Assembly: GCF_002159735.1 (NCBI RefSeq) | Contig: NZ_NFJF01000001.1 | Coordinates: 124,001 to 188,000 of the forward strand | DNA: 64,000 bases | DNA from: Olsenella sp. An270 | Lineage (GTDB): Bacteria > Actinomycetota > Coriobacteriia > Coriobacteriales > Atopobiaceae | Reading direction: 5' to 3' | Shown here: piece by piece, positions 1 to 10,038 of the stretch | Numbering within the stretch: the first letter of the stretch is position 1 | How the letters are laid out: each line of letters starts with the position of its first letter | Program-made: the position numbers and the translations under genes | Notes under the pieces: generated by a model | What the model was told of the DNA's origin: nothing | Database searches by the model: none | What the model saw: only the letters and a program-made list of their open reading frames with translations

Positions 1-1
1 C

Positions 2-241
2 GACGCCGAGGGCGACAAGGTCTCCCTCATCAGGCGAGCGATGGACGACCTGGGCGTGGAGCCCGCCGAGGCGGTCATGGTCGGCGACCGTCACCACGAC
101 GTGGAGGCCGCCGCCGCGTGCGGGGTCCCCTGCGTCGGCGTCACCTACGGCGGGACCGGCACGGTGGCCGAGCTCATGGGCGCCGGGGCCTGCGCGTGCG
201 CGGACACGGTGGAGGAGCTGGGGCGCGTTCTTCTCGGTTAG
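2..241 (+). CDS. HAD-family hydrolase, C-terminal part
   Basis: Last 79 codons of a haloacid-dehalogenase superfamily hydrolase; the start lies before the window. The visible part has a lysine-bearing stretch (GDKVSLIRRAM), as in HAD motif III, and a clear motif IV (VMVGDRHHDVEAA) whose aspartates bind Mg2+. A GVPCVGVTYG strand follows, as in phosphoglycolate phosphatase/PpaX-like members. It ends in TAG at 239-241. Substrate cannot be told from this fragment. Family assignment is solid; the exact enzyme is inference. Confidence 0.85.
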   Translation, partial: DAEGDKVSLIRRAMDDLGVEPAEAVMVGDRHHDVEAAAACGVPCVGVTYGGTGTVAELMGAGACACADTVEELGRVLLG

Positions 242-351
242 GACCGCGCCCGCCGACCGCTCGGGTCGCCTGGCGGGAAAGACGCCGCGCGTTGTGGGTA
301 GAAGGGACAGCATGGAACCGTCCTCTGTCCGGACGCGACGAAGGGAGAGAC

Positions 352-699
352 ATGGCTGACTTTGACCTGACCGAGGGCCTGCGCAAGATGTTCCTCGCGG
401 GCGTTGGCGCGGTGGCCACGGGTGCCGAGAAGACCCAGGAGGTCGTCGAGGAGCTCGTGAAGAAGGGCGAGCTGACGGTCGAGCAGGGCAAGACGCTCAA
501 CCAGGAGCTCACGCACAAGGTCAAGGAGGTCGTCGAGAACACCTCCGACACCGCGCTGCGGGCCCGCCTCTCGTCCATGACGGCCGAGGAGCGCGCCGCC
601 TTCGCCGAGAAGGTCGCCGCGATGTCCGCAGAGATCGACGCCGCCGCCGTGAAGGTCGACGTCGAGGACGCCGACGAGGACGCGGCGGACGCCGAGTAG
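352..699 (+). CDS. phasin-family-like small helical protein
   Basis: Protein of 115 residues, ATG at 352 behind a GGGAGAGA ribosome-binding site. It is almost wholly amphipathic helix, starts with a hydrophobic stretch (MFLAGVGAVATG), continues with EKTQEVVEELVKKGELT, and ends in a very acidic tail (VDVEDADEDAADAE). This composition matches small phasin-family (PhaF/PhaI-type) proteins, which coat granules or associate with membranes. No polyester synthase is seen here, so a granule role is not supported. The UbiB-like gene starts 8 bp downstream and its ribosome-binding site overlaps this stop codon, so the two are probably co-transcribed. Confidence 0.6.
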   Translation: MADFDLTEGLRKMFLAGVGAVATGAEKTQEVVEELVKKGELTVEQGKTLNQELTHKVKEVVENTSDTALRARLSSMTAEERAAFAEKVAAMSAEIDAAAVKVDVEDADEDAADAE

Positions 700-706
700 G
701 AGCGAC

Positions 707-2500
<1,794 letters not shown>

Positions 2501-2603
2501 GGCGTCAGGTTTGACGCAGCGATGTGTTGGTGACGTGAGGGTTTCCCCGTCTTGCGCCGCGGCGTCCCAGCCGTGCGGGAACGGGCACAAGAGAGGTATC
2601 AGC

Positions 2604-2632
2604 CGGCCCGGGTCGTCCGGGCCGTTCTCTTT
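2604..2632 (+). terminator. stem-loop after the UbiB-like gene
   Basis: CGGCCCGG (2604-2611) and CCGGGCCG (2617-2624) form an 8-bp GC stem with a 5-nt loop, followed by TTCTCTTT. It resembles a weak intrinsic terminator. It lies about 20 bp before the next start codon, so it could instead act as a partial attenuator. Confidence 0.5.
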
Positions 2633-2644
2633 GGAAGGAACCTC

Positions 2645-3235
2645 ATGGAGCGGTACAACTCTGACTTCGATCACGTCGGCGACTTCGTCGAGCGCTGGAA
2701 CGCGGGCGTGCGGCATGCGCGGGTGTGGACCATCGCGATCGGCGCGCTGCTCGTCGTCGCCGGCGTCGCGAGCGCGGCGGCGCCCATGAGCATCTATGCG
2801 CTCATCCAGGGCCTCGTGGCCGCGGCACTCATCGTGGGCGGGCTGGGGGAGGTTGCATCCTACGTGCATACCCCCGAGCTCTTCCGCAGCCCGACGATGC
2901 TCGTGATGGGCGTGCTCAACGCCCTTCTCGGCGTCATGCTGCTGGTGCTTCCCGCCTACCTCACGGCCGGGACGGTCGTCTTCCTGCTGGCGTTCCTGTT
3001 CATCATCTCGGGTGCCGAGCGCGTCACCTATGCGCGCCGTCTTCGCTACTTCGGGCTGCCCGACTCCGGCCTCACCACGGCGACGGGCGTCCTCAACATC
3101 GTGTGCGGTGTCGCCTTCCTGCTGATGCCGGCCTTCTCGGGCGTGGTGTTTGGCTACGTGGTCGCGGCCTATCTGATCGTGGGGGGCGCGAGCCTGGTCG
3201 TCGAGGGCATCTCGATGCGCCCGATCGAGCGATAG
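2645..3235 (+). CDS. DUF308/HdeD-family membrane protein
   Basis: 196 residues from ATG 2645, preceded by GGAAGGAA at a good distance. Six hydrophobic segments alternate with short loops (for example WTIAIGALLVVAGVASAAAP, LVMGVLNALLGVMLLVLPAY, VVFLLAFLFIISGAERV). This paired-helix pattern is that of HdeD/DUF308 proteins, named after an E. coli acid-resistance membrane protein. The molecular role of the family is not established. The gene is followed on the same strand only by the first 31-bp repeat array and converges with the unknown gene at 3512-4600. Confidence 0.75.
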   Translation: MERYNSDFDHVGDFVERWNAGVRHARVWTIAIGALLVVAGVASAAAPMSIYALIQGLVAAALIVGGLGEVASYVHTPELFRSPTMLVMGVLNALLGVMLLVLPAYLTAGTVVFLLAFLFIISGAERVTYARRLRYFGLPDSGLTTATGVLNIVCGVAFLLMPAFSGVVFGYVVAAYLIVGGASLVVEGISMRPIER

Positions 3236-3250
3236 CGCGGTGTTTTGCGT

Positions 3251-3510
3251 TCCGGGAATCGCCGCCCTTGTCCTGACCCCCTCCAGAAATAGCCGTCCTT
3301 GTCGCCAGACCTTCTAGGAAACGCCGCCCTTGTCCTGACCCCCTCCAAGAATCGCCGCCCTTGTCCGTCGAACTGCCATCCGGTTCGTACAAGGGCGGCA
3401 TTCTTTAGAGCGCCACGGGACAAGGGCGGCAATTCCCAGGCCGTCTGCTGACAAGGGCCACGATTTCTAGATCGCACGACGACAAGGTCCGCGATTCTCG
3501 GAGGGCCCAC
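3251..3510. repeat. inverted array 1 of 31-bp repeats (4+4 units)
   Basis: Four units in one orientation (each ending CCTTGTC; ends at 3272, 3303, 3334, 3365) and four in the opposite orientation (each starting GACAAG or TACAAG; starts at 3388, 3419, 3450, 3481). Spacing is exactly 31 bp within each arm. Each unit has about 21 conserved bases, consensus GACAAGGGCGGCGATTYY, and about 10 variable bases. A 22-bp centre (3366-3387) separates the arms. It fills the gap between two convergent genes. 31 is not a multiple of 3 and no gene runs through it. Function unknown. Confidence 0.9.
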
Positions 3511-3511
3511 C

Positions 3512-4600
3512 CTACCCGAGCCCGTACGCCTCGACGGGGACCGTCTCGAGATGCGGCTCCTCGTACGAGGCCACCAACGTCGCGCGACGCTCGCGCTCGC
3601 GACCGTTCCAGTGGATGCCGTCGATGAGCTCGAGCTCGTCGTGCAGCCACGCACGTCTCGCCCGCCTGCTCGCCGCCTCGTCTCTGGTGAGGTGCGGTGC
3701 GTTCATGCCGAGGTCTGCCCGTGCCAGCGCCACGATGTCGTCCATGTAGTCGAGGTCGTCGTAGAGGGCCTTGGTGAGCACGTAGTTCTTGAAGTTCACC
3801 GCGAGCATCTCGTTCTGGCGCCGTGCGTCGCGCTCGAAGGTCTCGGGTGTCTTGTGGATCCCTCCGTTGTAGTCGAACGAGACGCCGGAGAAGGGGGCGT
3901 GCACGCTCGTGGCTCCGAGCAGGACGTCCGGTCTCCTCACGCCCGGGCCGAGCGCCGACCCGATGCGCATGACCTCGAGCGGGGCGTTCATGGAGAGGAC
4001 GCGCAGGTGGTAGCCACCGAGTGACGGCTTGAGCCCGAGGCGCATGGAGAGACGCGTCTCGTAGGGGGAGGCCGACCCCTCGCAGGCCTCGGCAAGCGCG
4101 GAGCGGACCTGCGCCGTTCCGGGGACCGGGCCGAGTGCGTCGAGGTGGGTTAGGATTCGCTCGCGGGTCGTGAGGGGCACTCGACGCTCGAACATCCCGT
4201 CCTCGCTGTCAGGCGCGATGGCATAGGTGCCCAGGAGCTCGCCGAGGAGGAAAATGAGCTCCAACCGGGTGAGCGACGGTGCCATCTGGACGACGAGGTG
4301 CTCGGGGGAGGAGCAGTAGACGTCGTCGGAGAGCCTGATTGCGGAGCCGACGGGGAGCGGAACGCGCGAGCGATGCACGCACGCGAGCTGCGGCGAGAGG
4401 ACATGGGCCCGACGCGACGCGCAGACGTGAATCGGCAGCGTGAGCTGCGGGAACCGGTCATGGACGGCCTCGATGTCGCCCTTGCTGGGCGAGCTCTCCG
4501 GCAGCGGTGCGCTTTCCCGCTCGCCGCGCTCGAGCCGCCGCTTCAGCGAGATGCCCCTGAGGGCCTCGAGCGCGGTGGTATGTGAGAGTAACGTAGACAT
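3512..4600 (-). CDS. unknown protein, possible DUF559/Vsr-like C-terminal domain
   Basis: 362 residues, ATG at 4600. I do not recognise the whole protein. The middle and C-terminal part contains FSGVSFDYNGGIHKT followed by ERDARRQNEMLAVN and YVLTKALYDD. This is reminiscent of the D-x-G-x-H...R-D-x-x-R pattern of DUF559/very-short-patch-repair-like nucleases, proteins often paired with AbiEi-type regulators. The acidic residues expected of a PD-(D/E)XK site are not clear, so catalysis is doubtful. The N-terminal 150 residues (SRVPLPVGSAIRLSDDVYCSS) look like a separate domain. Repeat arrays flank the gene on both sides. Confidence 0.55.
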   Translation of the reverse strand: MSTLLSHTTALEALRGISLKRRLERGERESAPLPESSPSKGDIEAVHDRFPQLTLPIHVCASRRAHVLSPQLACVHRSRVPLPVGSAIRLSDDVYCSSPEHLVVQMAPSLTRLELIFLLGELLGTYAIAPDSEDGMFERRVPLTTRERILTHLDALGPVPGTAQVRSALAEACEGSASPYETRLSMRLGLKPSLGGYHLRVLSMNAPLEVMRIGSALGPGVRRPDVLLGATSVHAPFSGVSFDYNGGIHKTPETFERDARRQNEMLAVNFKNYVLTKALYDDLDYMDDIVALARADLGMNAPHLTRDEAASRRARRAWLHDELELIDGIHWNGRERERRATLVASYEEPHLETVPVEAYGLG

Positions 4601-4880
4601 GGGAACACCCTATCGCATGCGACACCATGTAGTTGTCTACCTGCGAAAATGTTGTTCCGTAAACTGACGGCGGTCTTCCGGCTGTCTTTCAGGGCGGGGC
4701 ATCTTCCCAGCATTTTGCGATTGTCCCACAGCGCGCGCGACGCTTCGTCAGGGTGCTCGAGAGCGCGTTCGGCGGGGGAGACGGCTCCGTTCGCAGGACG
4801 GGCGAAAGCACCGTGGCCCGCACTGGCTTGGGCTGGCGCCTGCCAACCTTAGACGGTTCTTGTCGCCCGGCGAGAAGAAC
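4601..4880. other. intergenic, no gene seen
   Basis: This 280-bp stretch upstream of the unknown gene is less GC-rich near 4620-4660. It holds CTACCTGCGAAAATG, a short motif also seen inside the 79-bp repeats and the 28318 hairpin (ACCTGCGA). A copy of the word CGAGAAGAAC lies at 4871-4880. No open frame with a ribosome-binding site was found. Confidence 0.5.
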
Positions 4881-5206
4881 GATCCGGGAATCGCCGCCCT
4901 TGTCGCGTGGGCGTCTAGGAACTCGCGCCCTTGGCATCGCACGGCCTAGGAAAAGCCGCCGTTGTCTGTCGCCCTTCTATGAATCGCTGCCCTTGTCCGC
5001 GGGCGATCGAGGAAATCGCGCCCTTGCCACGTACTCGTCTAGGAAATCGCGTCCTTGTACGGGAGGGGGCCGTCGAGCGCGGACAAGGGCCGGGATTTCC
5101 GGAACGCCGGGCGACAAGGGCCGGGATTCCTAGAAGCGCGGGCGACAAGGGCGGGGATTCTCGGAGCGGCGGCGGACAAGGGCGGGGATTCCCGGAACCG
5201 CGCGAC
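4881..5206. repeat. inverted array 2 of 31-bp repeats (6+4 units)
   Basis: Left-arm unit ends lie at 4904, 4935, 4966, 4997, 5028 and 5059, and right-arm unit starts at 5082, 5113, 5144 and 5175, all exactly 31 bp apart. The centre (5060-5081) is again 22 bp. The innermost left unit ends CTTGTA, mirroring the TACAAG unit of array 1. Unit consensus in the right arm: GACAAGGGCSGGGATTYYBRG plus about 10 variable bases. The array lies between the end of the ABC exporter gene at 5273 and the start of the unknown gene at 4600. Confidence 0.9.
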
Positions 5207-5214
5207 ATGAGAGG

Positions 5215-5234
5215 GCACCCCGTCCGCGGGGTGC
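5215..5234 (-). terminator. hairpin after the first ABC exporter operon
   Basis: Perfect 8-bp GC hairpin GCACCCCG-TCCG-CGGGGTGC, about 40 bp past the stop of the gene at 5273. It lacks a clear U-tract, so termination is inferred. A nearly identical copy follows the paralogous operon at 9981-10000, within more than 100 bp of near-identical sequence. Confidence 0.55.
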
Positions 5235-5272
5235 GGGCGGGGCGCCGGGGGAGGACGCGTTCTTGTCGCTCG

Positions 5273-7204
5273 CTACTCGAGCTCGAAGGCGCCGGTGTAG
5301 AGCTGGTAGTACGTGCCCTTCTTGGCGATCAGCTCGTCGTGGGTGCCGCGCTCGATGATGCGGCCGTGGTCCAGGACGATGATGACGTCGGAGTTGCGGA
5401 CGGTGCTCAGGCGGTGCGCGATCACGAACGTGGTGCGCCCGGTCATGAGCGCGTCCATGCCGCGCTGCACGATGGCCTCGGTGCGCGTGTCGATCGAGGA
5501 CGTGGCCTCGTCAAGCACCATGACCGGCGGGTCCGCCACCGCGGCGCGCGCGATCGAGAGCAGCTGGCGCTGGCCTTGGCTCAGCGCGGCGCCGTTGTCG
5601 GTGAGCATCGTGTCGTAGCCGTCGGGCAGACGCCGCACGAAGTCGTCGGCGCCGGCCAGGCGCGCGGCGGCGATGCACTCCTCGTCCGTCGCGTCGAGGC
5701 GACCGTAGCGGATGTTGTCCATGACCGTGCCCGTGAACAGGTTCACGTCCTGCAGGACGACGCCCAGGGACCGCCTCAGGTCCGGCTTCTTGATCTTGTT
5801 GATGTTGATGCCGTCGTAGCGGATCTTGCCGTCGGCGATGTCGTAGAAGCGGTTCAGCAGGTTCGTGATCGTGGTCTTGCCCGCGCCGGTGGCGCCCACG
5901 AAGGCGACCTTCTGGCCGGGCTTGGCGTAGAGCGAGACGTTGTGGAGCACGGTGTGGCCCGGCTCGTAGGCAAAGTCCACGTCGAAGAGGCGCACGTCGC
6001 CGGCGAGCGGGGTGTAGGTCACGCTGCCGTCGGCCTGGTGCGGGTGGCGCCACGCCCACTGGCCGGCCCAGTCGTGCGCCCGGCGGTCGCACTCGCGGAC
6101 GGTGCCGTCGCGGTCGATCGTGCAGGCCACGAGCTCGACGTAGCCCTCGTCCTCCTCGATGGGCTCGTCGAGCAGCTCGAAGATGCGCTCGGCGCCGGCC
6201 AGGCCCATGACGACGGAGTTCACCTGGTTGGAGATCTGCCCGATCTGGTTGGCGAACTGCTTGGTCATGTTGAGGAACGGCACCGCCACGGCGATCGAGA
6301 GCGGAAGCCCAGAGATCGACGGGTTGGGGATGCCCGTCACGAGGAAGACGCCGCTCGCCACGGCAACGACCACGTAGAGCAGGTTGCCCATGTTCATGAG
6401 GATCGGCATGAGCGTGTTGGCGTAGGAGTTCGCCGCGCGCGCCGCGGCCTCGAGCTCGTCGTTCAGCTCGTCGAAGGCGGCCTCGGTCTGGCGCTCGTGA
6501 CAGAAGACCTTGACGACCTTCTCGCCGTTCATGACCTCCTCGACGTGGCCCTCGACGGTGGCGACGGCGCGCTGCGTCCGCAGGAAGTTCTTCGCGGACC
6601 GCCCGGCGAGCGTCTTGGCGAGAAGGGCCATCACCGCGGCGCCGCCCACCACGACGAGCGTCAGCGGCAGGCTGTAGTAGACCATGATGCAGCCCACGGA
6701 GATCAGCATGAGCATCGTCAGGAAGAGCTGCGGCAGCGACTGCGCGATCATCTGGCGCAGCGCGTCGACGTCGTTGGTGTAGTAGCTCATGACGTCGCCG
6801 TGCGGGTGCGTGTCAAAGTAGCGGATCGGCAGGTCCTGCATGTGGTCGAACATCAGGCAGCGGAACTTCTTGAGCGCGCCCTGGGTGAGGATGGCCATGA
6901 GCTGCTGCCACACGGCGTTGCAGATCAGGCTCAGGAGGTACATGAGGGCGAGGATCGCGGCGTTCTTGAACACCTGCGGCTGGGCGGCGGCCCAGTCGCC
7001 GCTCTCCCAGAACTCGCCGACGACGGTGAGGCAGCGCTCCATGAAGATGTTGGGCGTCGCCTGGACGACGCACTGCACGAGGATGCAGACCAGGACGGTC
7101 GGCAGCATCACGGGGTAGAACTTCCTCAGCATCTTGAGGACGCGCAGCGCCGTGCGCCCGATCGACTTGGGGGCGCGGCCGCGCGCGGTGGGCTTATCGG
7201 CCAT
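5273..7204 (-). CDS. ABC exporter half-transporter, catalytically complete subunit (pair 1)
   Basis: 643 residues. An N-terminal six-helix type IV exporter domain (about 20-340) is followed by a nucleotide-binding domain: Walker A GATGAGKT (437-444), signature LSQGQ (541-545), Walker B VMVLDE (561-566, catalytic Glu present) and switch His in VIAHR (about 597). Between the two is an unusual insertion (about 352-400) with CTIDRDGTVRECDRRAHDW. It overlaps the upstream gene by 11 bp. The partner subunit has a degenerate site, so the two should form an asymmetric heterodimer of the TM287/288, LmrCD and EfrAB type that exports lipophilic compounds. Substrate unknown. Confidence 0.9.
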   Translation of the reverse strand: MADKPTARGRAPKSIGRTALRVLKMLRKFYPVMLPTVLVCILVQCVVQATPNIFMERCLTVVGEFWESGDWAAAQPQVFKNAAILALMYLLSLICNAVWQQLMAILTQGALKKFRCLMFDHMQDLPIRYFDTHPHGDVMSYYTNDVDALRQMIAQSLPQLFLTMLMLISVGCIMVYYSLPLTLVVVGGAAVMALLAKTLAGRSAKNFLRTQRAVATVEGHVEEVMNGEKVVKVFCHERQTEAAFDELNDELEAAARAANSYANTLMPILMNMGNLLYVVVAVASGVFLVTGIPNPSISGLPLSIAVAVPFLNMTKQFANQIGQISNQVNSVVMGLAGAERIFELLDEPIEEDEGYVELVACTIDRDGTVRECDRRAHDWAGQWAWRHPHQADGSVTYTPLAGDVRLFDVDFAYEPGHTVLHNVSLYAKPGQKVAFVGATGAGKTTITNLLNRFYDIADGKIRYDGININKIKKPDLRRSLGVVLQDVNLFTGTVMDNIRYGRLDATDEECIAAARLAGADDFVRRLPDGYDTMLTDNGAALSQGQRQLLSIARAAVADPPVMVLDEATSSIDTRTEAIVQRGMDALMTGRTTFVIAHRLSTVRNSDVIIVLDHGRIIERGTHDELIAKKGTYYQLYTGAFELE

Positions 7205-9038
7205 CCTCGCTCACCTCCAGCTCGTCGAGGTCCTTCTCGTCATGGCTCTGCTTGTTCTGCGAGAGGTAGACCTCGCGGTAGATCGCGTTGCGGCGCAGCA
7301 GCTCCTCGTGGGTGCCCACGTCGTTGATGCGGCCGGATTCCATGACCACGATTCGGTCGGCGTCCTCCACGCTGGAGGTGCGCTGCGCGATGATGATCTT
7401 GGTCGTCTCGGGCAGGTAGCTCCTGAAGCCCTCGCGGATGAGCTTGTCCGTCTTGGTGTCGACGGCGCTCGTGGAGTCGTCGAGGATGAGGATCTTCGGG
7501 CTCTTGAGCAGGGCGCGCGCGATGCACAGGCGCTGCTTCTGGCCGCCGGAGACGTTGGTGCCGCCCTGCTCGATGTGGGTGTCGTACTTGTCGGGGAAGG
7601 TCTGGACGAACTCGTCGGCCTGAGCCAGGCGCGCGGCCTCGACGATCTCCTCGTCGGTGGCATCCTGCTTGCCCCAGCGCAGGTTGTCCTTGATGGTGCC
7701 CGAGAAGAGCACGTTCTTCTGGAGCACCATCGCCACGGCGTTGCGCAGCGTGTCGAGGTCGTAGTCGCGCACGTCGACGCCGCCCACGCGCACGGTGCCC
7801 TCGGTGACGTCGTAGAGGCGCGGGATGAGCTGGACGAGCGTGGACTTGGCCGAGCCCGTCGAGCCGATCACGCCGATGACCTCGCCGCTCTTGATGTGCA
7901 GGTCGACGTCGCGCAGGGCCTCGTGGTCCTTGTCGCCCTTGTAGGAGAAGCCCACGTGGTCGAAGTCGATCGAGCCGTCCGCGACCTCGAGCACGGGGTC
8001 CTCGGGCTGCTCGATCGTGGTCTTGGCGTCGAGCACCTCGAAGATGCGGCGCGCGTTCTCCTCGCTCATGACGACCATGGCGAAGATCATCGAGAGCATC
8101 ATGAGGCTCATGAGCATCATGAAGCCGTAGGTGATGAGCGACGAGAACTGGCCCACGTCCAGAAGCTCGCCGCGCGTGGAGACGATGGCGTAGGAGCCCA
8201 CGTAGATCACGAACACCATGACGGTGTAGACGCAGAAGTTCATGATCGGCGCGTTGAGGGCGAGGATGCGCTCGGCATGCGTGAAGTCGCGCTGGACCTC
8301 GCTGGCGGCCGCGTCGTAGCGCTGCTTCTCGTAGTCCTCGCGGACGTAGCTCTTGACCACGCGGATGCCGGAGAGGTTCTCCTCGGCGCGCTCGTTCAGG
8401 GCGTCGTACTTGCGGAAGATGCGGCGGAAGATGGGCGTGACCTTGCGCACCACGGCGAGAAGGGCCACGGCCAGCACCGGGATCACCACGACGAAGACCA
8501 CGGCGAGCCAGCCCGCCATCGTGTAGGCGGCGATGAAGGCGCCGACGAGCATGAACGGCGAGCGGATGGCGGTGCGGATGAGCATCATGTAGGCCATCTG
8601 CACGTTCATGACGTCGGTGGTGAGGCGCGTCACGAGCGAGGAGCTGGAGAAGCGGTCGATCACTGCGAAGGAGAACGTCTGGATGTTGTAGAACATGTCC
8701 TTGCGGAGGTTCTTGGCAAAGCCGACCGACGCCTTCGCGCAGGTGAGGCCCGCCGCCGCGCCAAAGGCGAGCGAGATGAGGGCCATGAGGGCGAGAAGGC
8801 CTCCCGTGGAGAGGATCTCCGAGAGGTCGGCGCCGGCCTTGATCGCGTCGATGAGGTCGGCGGTGAGAAGCGGTATCAGCACCTCGAAGACGACCTCGCC
8901 CAGGACGAGCAGGGGAGTGGCGATAGCGGCGCCCTTGTACTGGCGGATGCTCCCCATGAGGCGGTGCATGATCTGAGGGTAGGTCATGTGCGCGGCGGTC
9001 TTCTCGAACTGCTGGTCCGCGGCTAGCTCCTGCTGCAT
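7194..9038 (-). CDS. ABC exporter half-transporter, degenerate-site subunit (pair 1)
   Basis: 614 residues. Transmembrane domain about 30-330, then an NBD with Walker A GSTGSAKST (392-400), VSGGQ (496-500) and Walker B LILDD, where Asp521 replaces the catalytic Glu. The switch histidine is replaced by Gln (IIIAQR, about 552). These two substitutions are the known hallmark of the non-catalytic half of heterodimeric exporters. The start overlaps the MarR gene by 16 bp and the end overlaps the partner by 11 bp, so the three genes are translationally coupled: marR, degenerate half, catalytic half. Confidence 0.9.
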   Translation of the reverse strand: MQQELAADQQFEKTAAHMTYPQIMHRLMGSIRQYKGAAIATPLLVLGEVVFEVLIPLLTADLIDAIKAGADLSEILSTGGLLALMALISLAFGAAAGLTCAKASVGFAKNLRKDMFYNIQTFSFAVIDRFSSSSLVTRLTTDVMNVQMAYMMLIRTAIRSPFMLVGAFIAAYTMAGWLAVVFVVVIPVLAVALLAVVRKVTPIFRRIFRKYDALNERAEENLSGIRVVKSYVREDYEKQRYDAAASEVQRDFTHAERILALNAPIMNFCVYTVMVFVIYVGSYAIVSTRGELLDVGQFSSLITYGFMMLMSLMMLSMIFAMVVMSEENARRIFEVLDAKTTIEQPEDPVLEVADGSIDFDHVGFSYKGDKDHEALRDVDLHIKSGEVIGVIGSTGSAKSTLVQLIPRLYDVTEGTVRVGGVDVRDYDLDTLRNAVAMVLQKNVLFSGTIKDNLRWGKQDATDEEIVEAARLAQADEFVQTFPDKYDTHIEQGGTNVSGGQKQRLCIARALLKSPKILILDDSTSAVDTKTDKLIREGFRSYLPETTKIIIAQRTSSVEDADRIVVMESGRINDVGTHEELLRRNAIYREVYLSQNKQSHDEKDLDELEVSEDGR

Positions 9039-9490
9039 GCGGCCTCCTCTCGCTTGCTGGCCTCGATCTCCTCCCAGCGCTCGGCCACGCGGTCGAGCGT
9101 CTCGAGGAGACGGTCCTTCTCGGCGGGCGTCAGGAAGTCAAAGGCGAGCTGCTCGAACTCCCGGCGGCTCTCGATGAAGGCGCGGGCGCGGCGCGTGCCC
9201 TCGTCGGTCAGCGTGAGGGTGAGCTGGCGGCGGTCGGTCTCGGAGCGCTCGCGCAGGATCAACCCCTCCGTCTCGAGCTTGGTCACGACCTCGGAGAGCG
9301 AGGCGGACGTGATGCACGACGCCTCCTGGAGGTCTCGCTGGGTCATGCGCCCGTCATGGGCGAGCAGCTCCACGAGGATGTGCTGCTTGCCGTTGCGGCC
9401 GCCCCAGTGCGTGTGAAGGTAGTAGCCAAAGTACCCGAGCCTGCGGAGAATCTGCAGCTCGGTGCCTGGCTGTGTGTCCGGTTCGCACAC
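9023..9490 (-). CDS. MarR-family transcriptional regulator
   Basis: 155 residues from a GTG at 9490, chosen because GAAAGGAAG precedes it; an upstream in-frame ATG at 9553 lies inside the promoter/operator. The winged-helix core is typical: LGYFGYYLHTH dimerisation helix, MTQRDLQEAS and TSASLSEVVTKLETEGLI recognition helix, then the wing RERSETDRRQLTLTLTDEG, the MarR DRR signature. It heads the first exporter operon. It probably represses that operon and itself through the palindrome at 9551-9583, and the second exporter operon through the related site at 13944. Confidence 0.92.
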   Translation of the reverse strand: MCEPDTQPGTELQILRRLGYFGYYLHTHWGGRNGKQHILVELLAHDGRMTQRDLQEASCITSASLSEVVTKLETEGLILRERSETDRRQLTLTLTDEGTRRARAFIESRREFEQLAFDFLTPAEKDRLLETLDRVAERWEEIEASKREEAACSRS

Positions 9491-9524
9491 GGTTGCTTCC
9501 TTTCTCGTTCGTTGGGCACCCACA

Positions 9525-9583
9525 ACTCTGCGACGCTGACAAGAGAATGTCAAGGTACCATGCGATATTTACATGGTACCTTG
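9525..9583 (-). promoter_or_regulatory. promoter and MarR operator of exporter operon 1
   Basis: Reading the minus strand, TTGACA (9553-9548) is followed after 17 bp by CAGAGT, a plausible sigma-70-type promoter. Overlapping the -35 box is an inverted repeat, CAAGGTACC (9551-9559) - 15 bp - GGTACCTTG (9575-9583), extended to a 12-bp perfect repeat. The 15-bp centre contains TGCGATATT. The same half-sites, spacing and centre recur before the second exporter operon (13944-13975). Assigning it to the adjacent MarR protein is inference. Confidence 0.75.
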
Positions 9584-9600
9584 CGATATCCTGAGAAGGA

Positions 9601-9973
9601 CCTGTTCTTGTCGCCTCTTGCCTAGAGACGCGGGCCCTTGTCGCCCCGGTCCCGGGAATCGCCGCCCTTGTCCGCGCGCGATCTAGAAAACGCCGCCCTT
9701 GTCGCCCCAGCCCCCAGAAATCGCCGCCCTTGTCTGCCGCCTTTCTAAGAACTGCCGCCCTTGTCACGCGGACGTCTAGGAACTCGCGTCCTTGTACGGG
9801 GGAGAAGCGTCGGGTGCGGACAAGGGCCGGGATTCTCGGAACGGTTGCGGACAAGGGCCGGGATTTCCGGAGCACTTGCGGACAAGGGCGGCGATTTCTG
9901 GATTGCGTGCGGACAAGGGCGGAGTTTCCTGGAGCGCTGGCGGACAAGGGCGGGGATCGCGGATTGCGCGATA
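9601..9973. repeat. inverted array 3 of 31-bp repeats (7+5 units)
   Basis: Left-arm ends at 9612, 9642, 9672, 9703, 9734, 9765 and 9796 (the first two intervals are 30 bp, the rest 31). Right-arm starts at 9819, 9850, 9881, 9912 and 9943, all 31 apart. The centre (9797-9818) is again 22 bp, and the innermost left unit again ends CTTGTA. The array sits between the hairpin closing exporter operon 2 and the MarR promoter. It is clearly the paralogue of array 2, with the same position relative to a duplicated operon end. Confidence 0.9.
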
Positions 9974-9980
9974 TGAGAGG

Positions 9981-10000
9981 GCGCCCCGTCCGCGGGGTGC
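9981..10000 (-). terminator. hairpin after the second ABC exporter operon
   Basis: GCGCCCCG-TCCG-CGGGGTGC hairpin, the near-identical twin of 5215-5234, about 40 bp beyond the stop at 10039. There is no obvious U-tract. The sequence identity continues into the C-terminal coding part of both exporter genes. Confidence 0.55.
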
Positions 10001-10038
10001 GGGCGGGGCGCCGGGGGAGGACGCGTTCTTGTCGCTCG

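Noticed and set aside
4931-5260. Coding reading of repeat array 2, repetitive Gly/Arg-rich frames
   Set aside because: The 31-bp period shifts frame at each unit. The frames exist only because stops are rare in GC-rich DNA and they run on into the antisense of the exporter gene.
3251-9973. CRISPR arrays
   Set aside because: Regular 31-bp spacing looks CRISPR-like, but the variable parts are only about 10 bp, the repeats are not identical, the two arms are inverted relative to each other and no cas gene is near.
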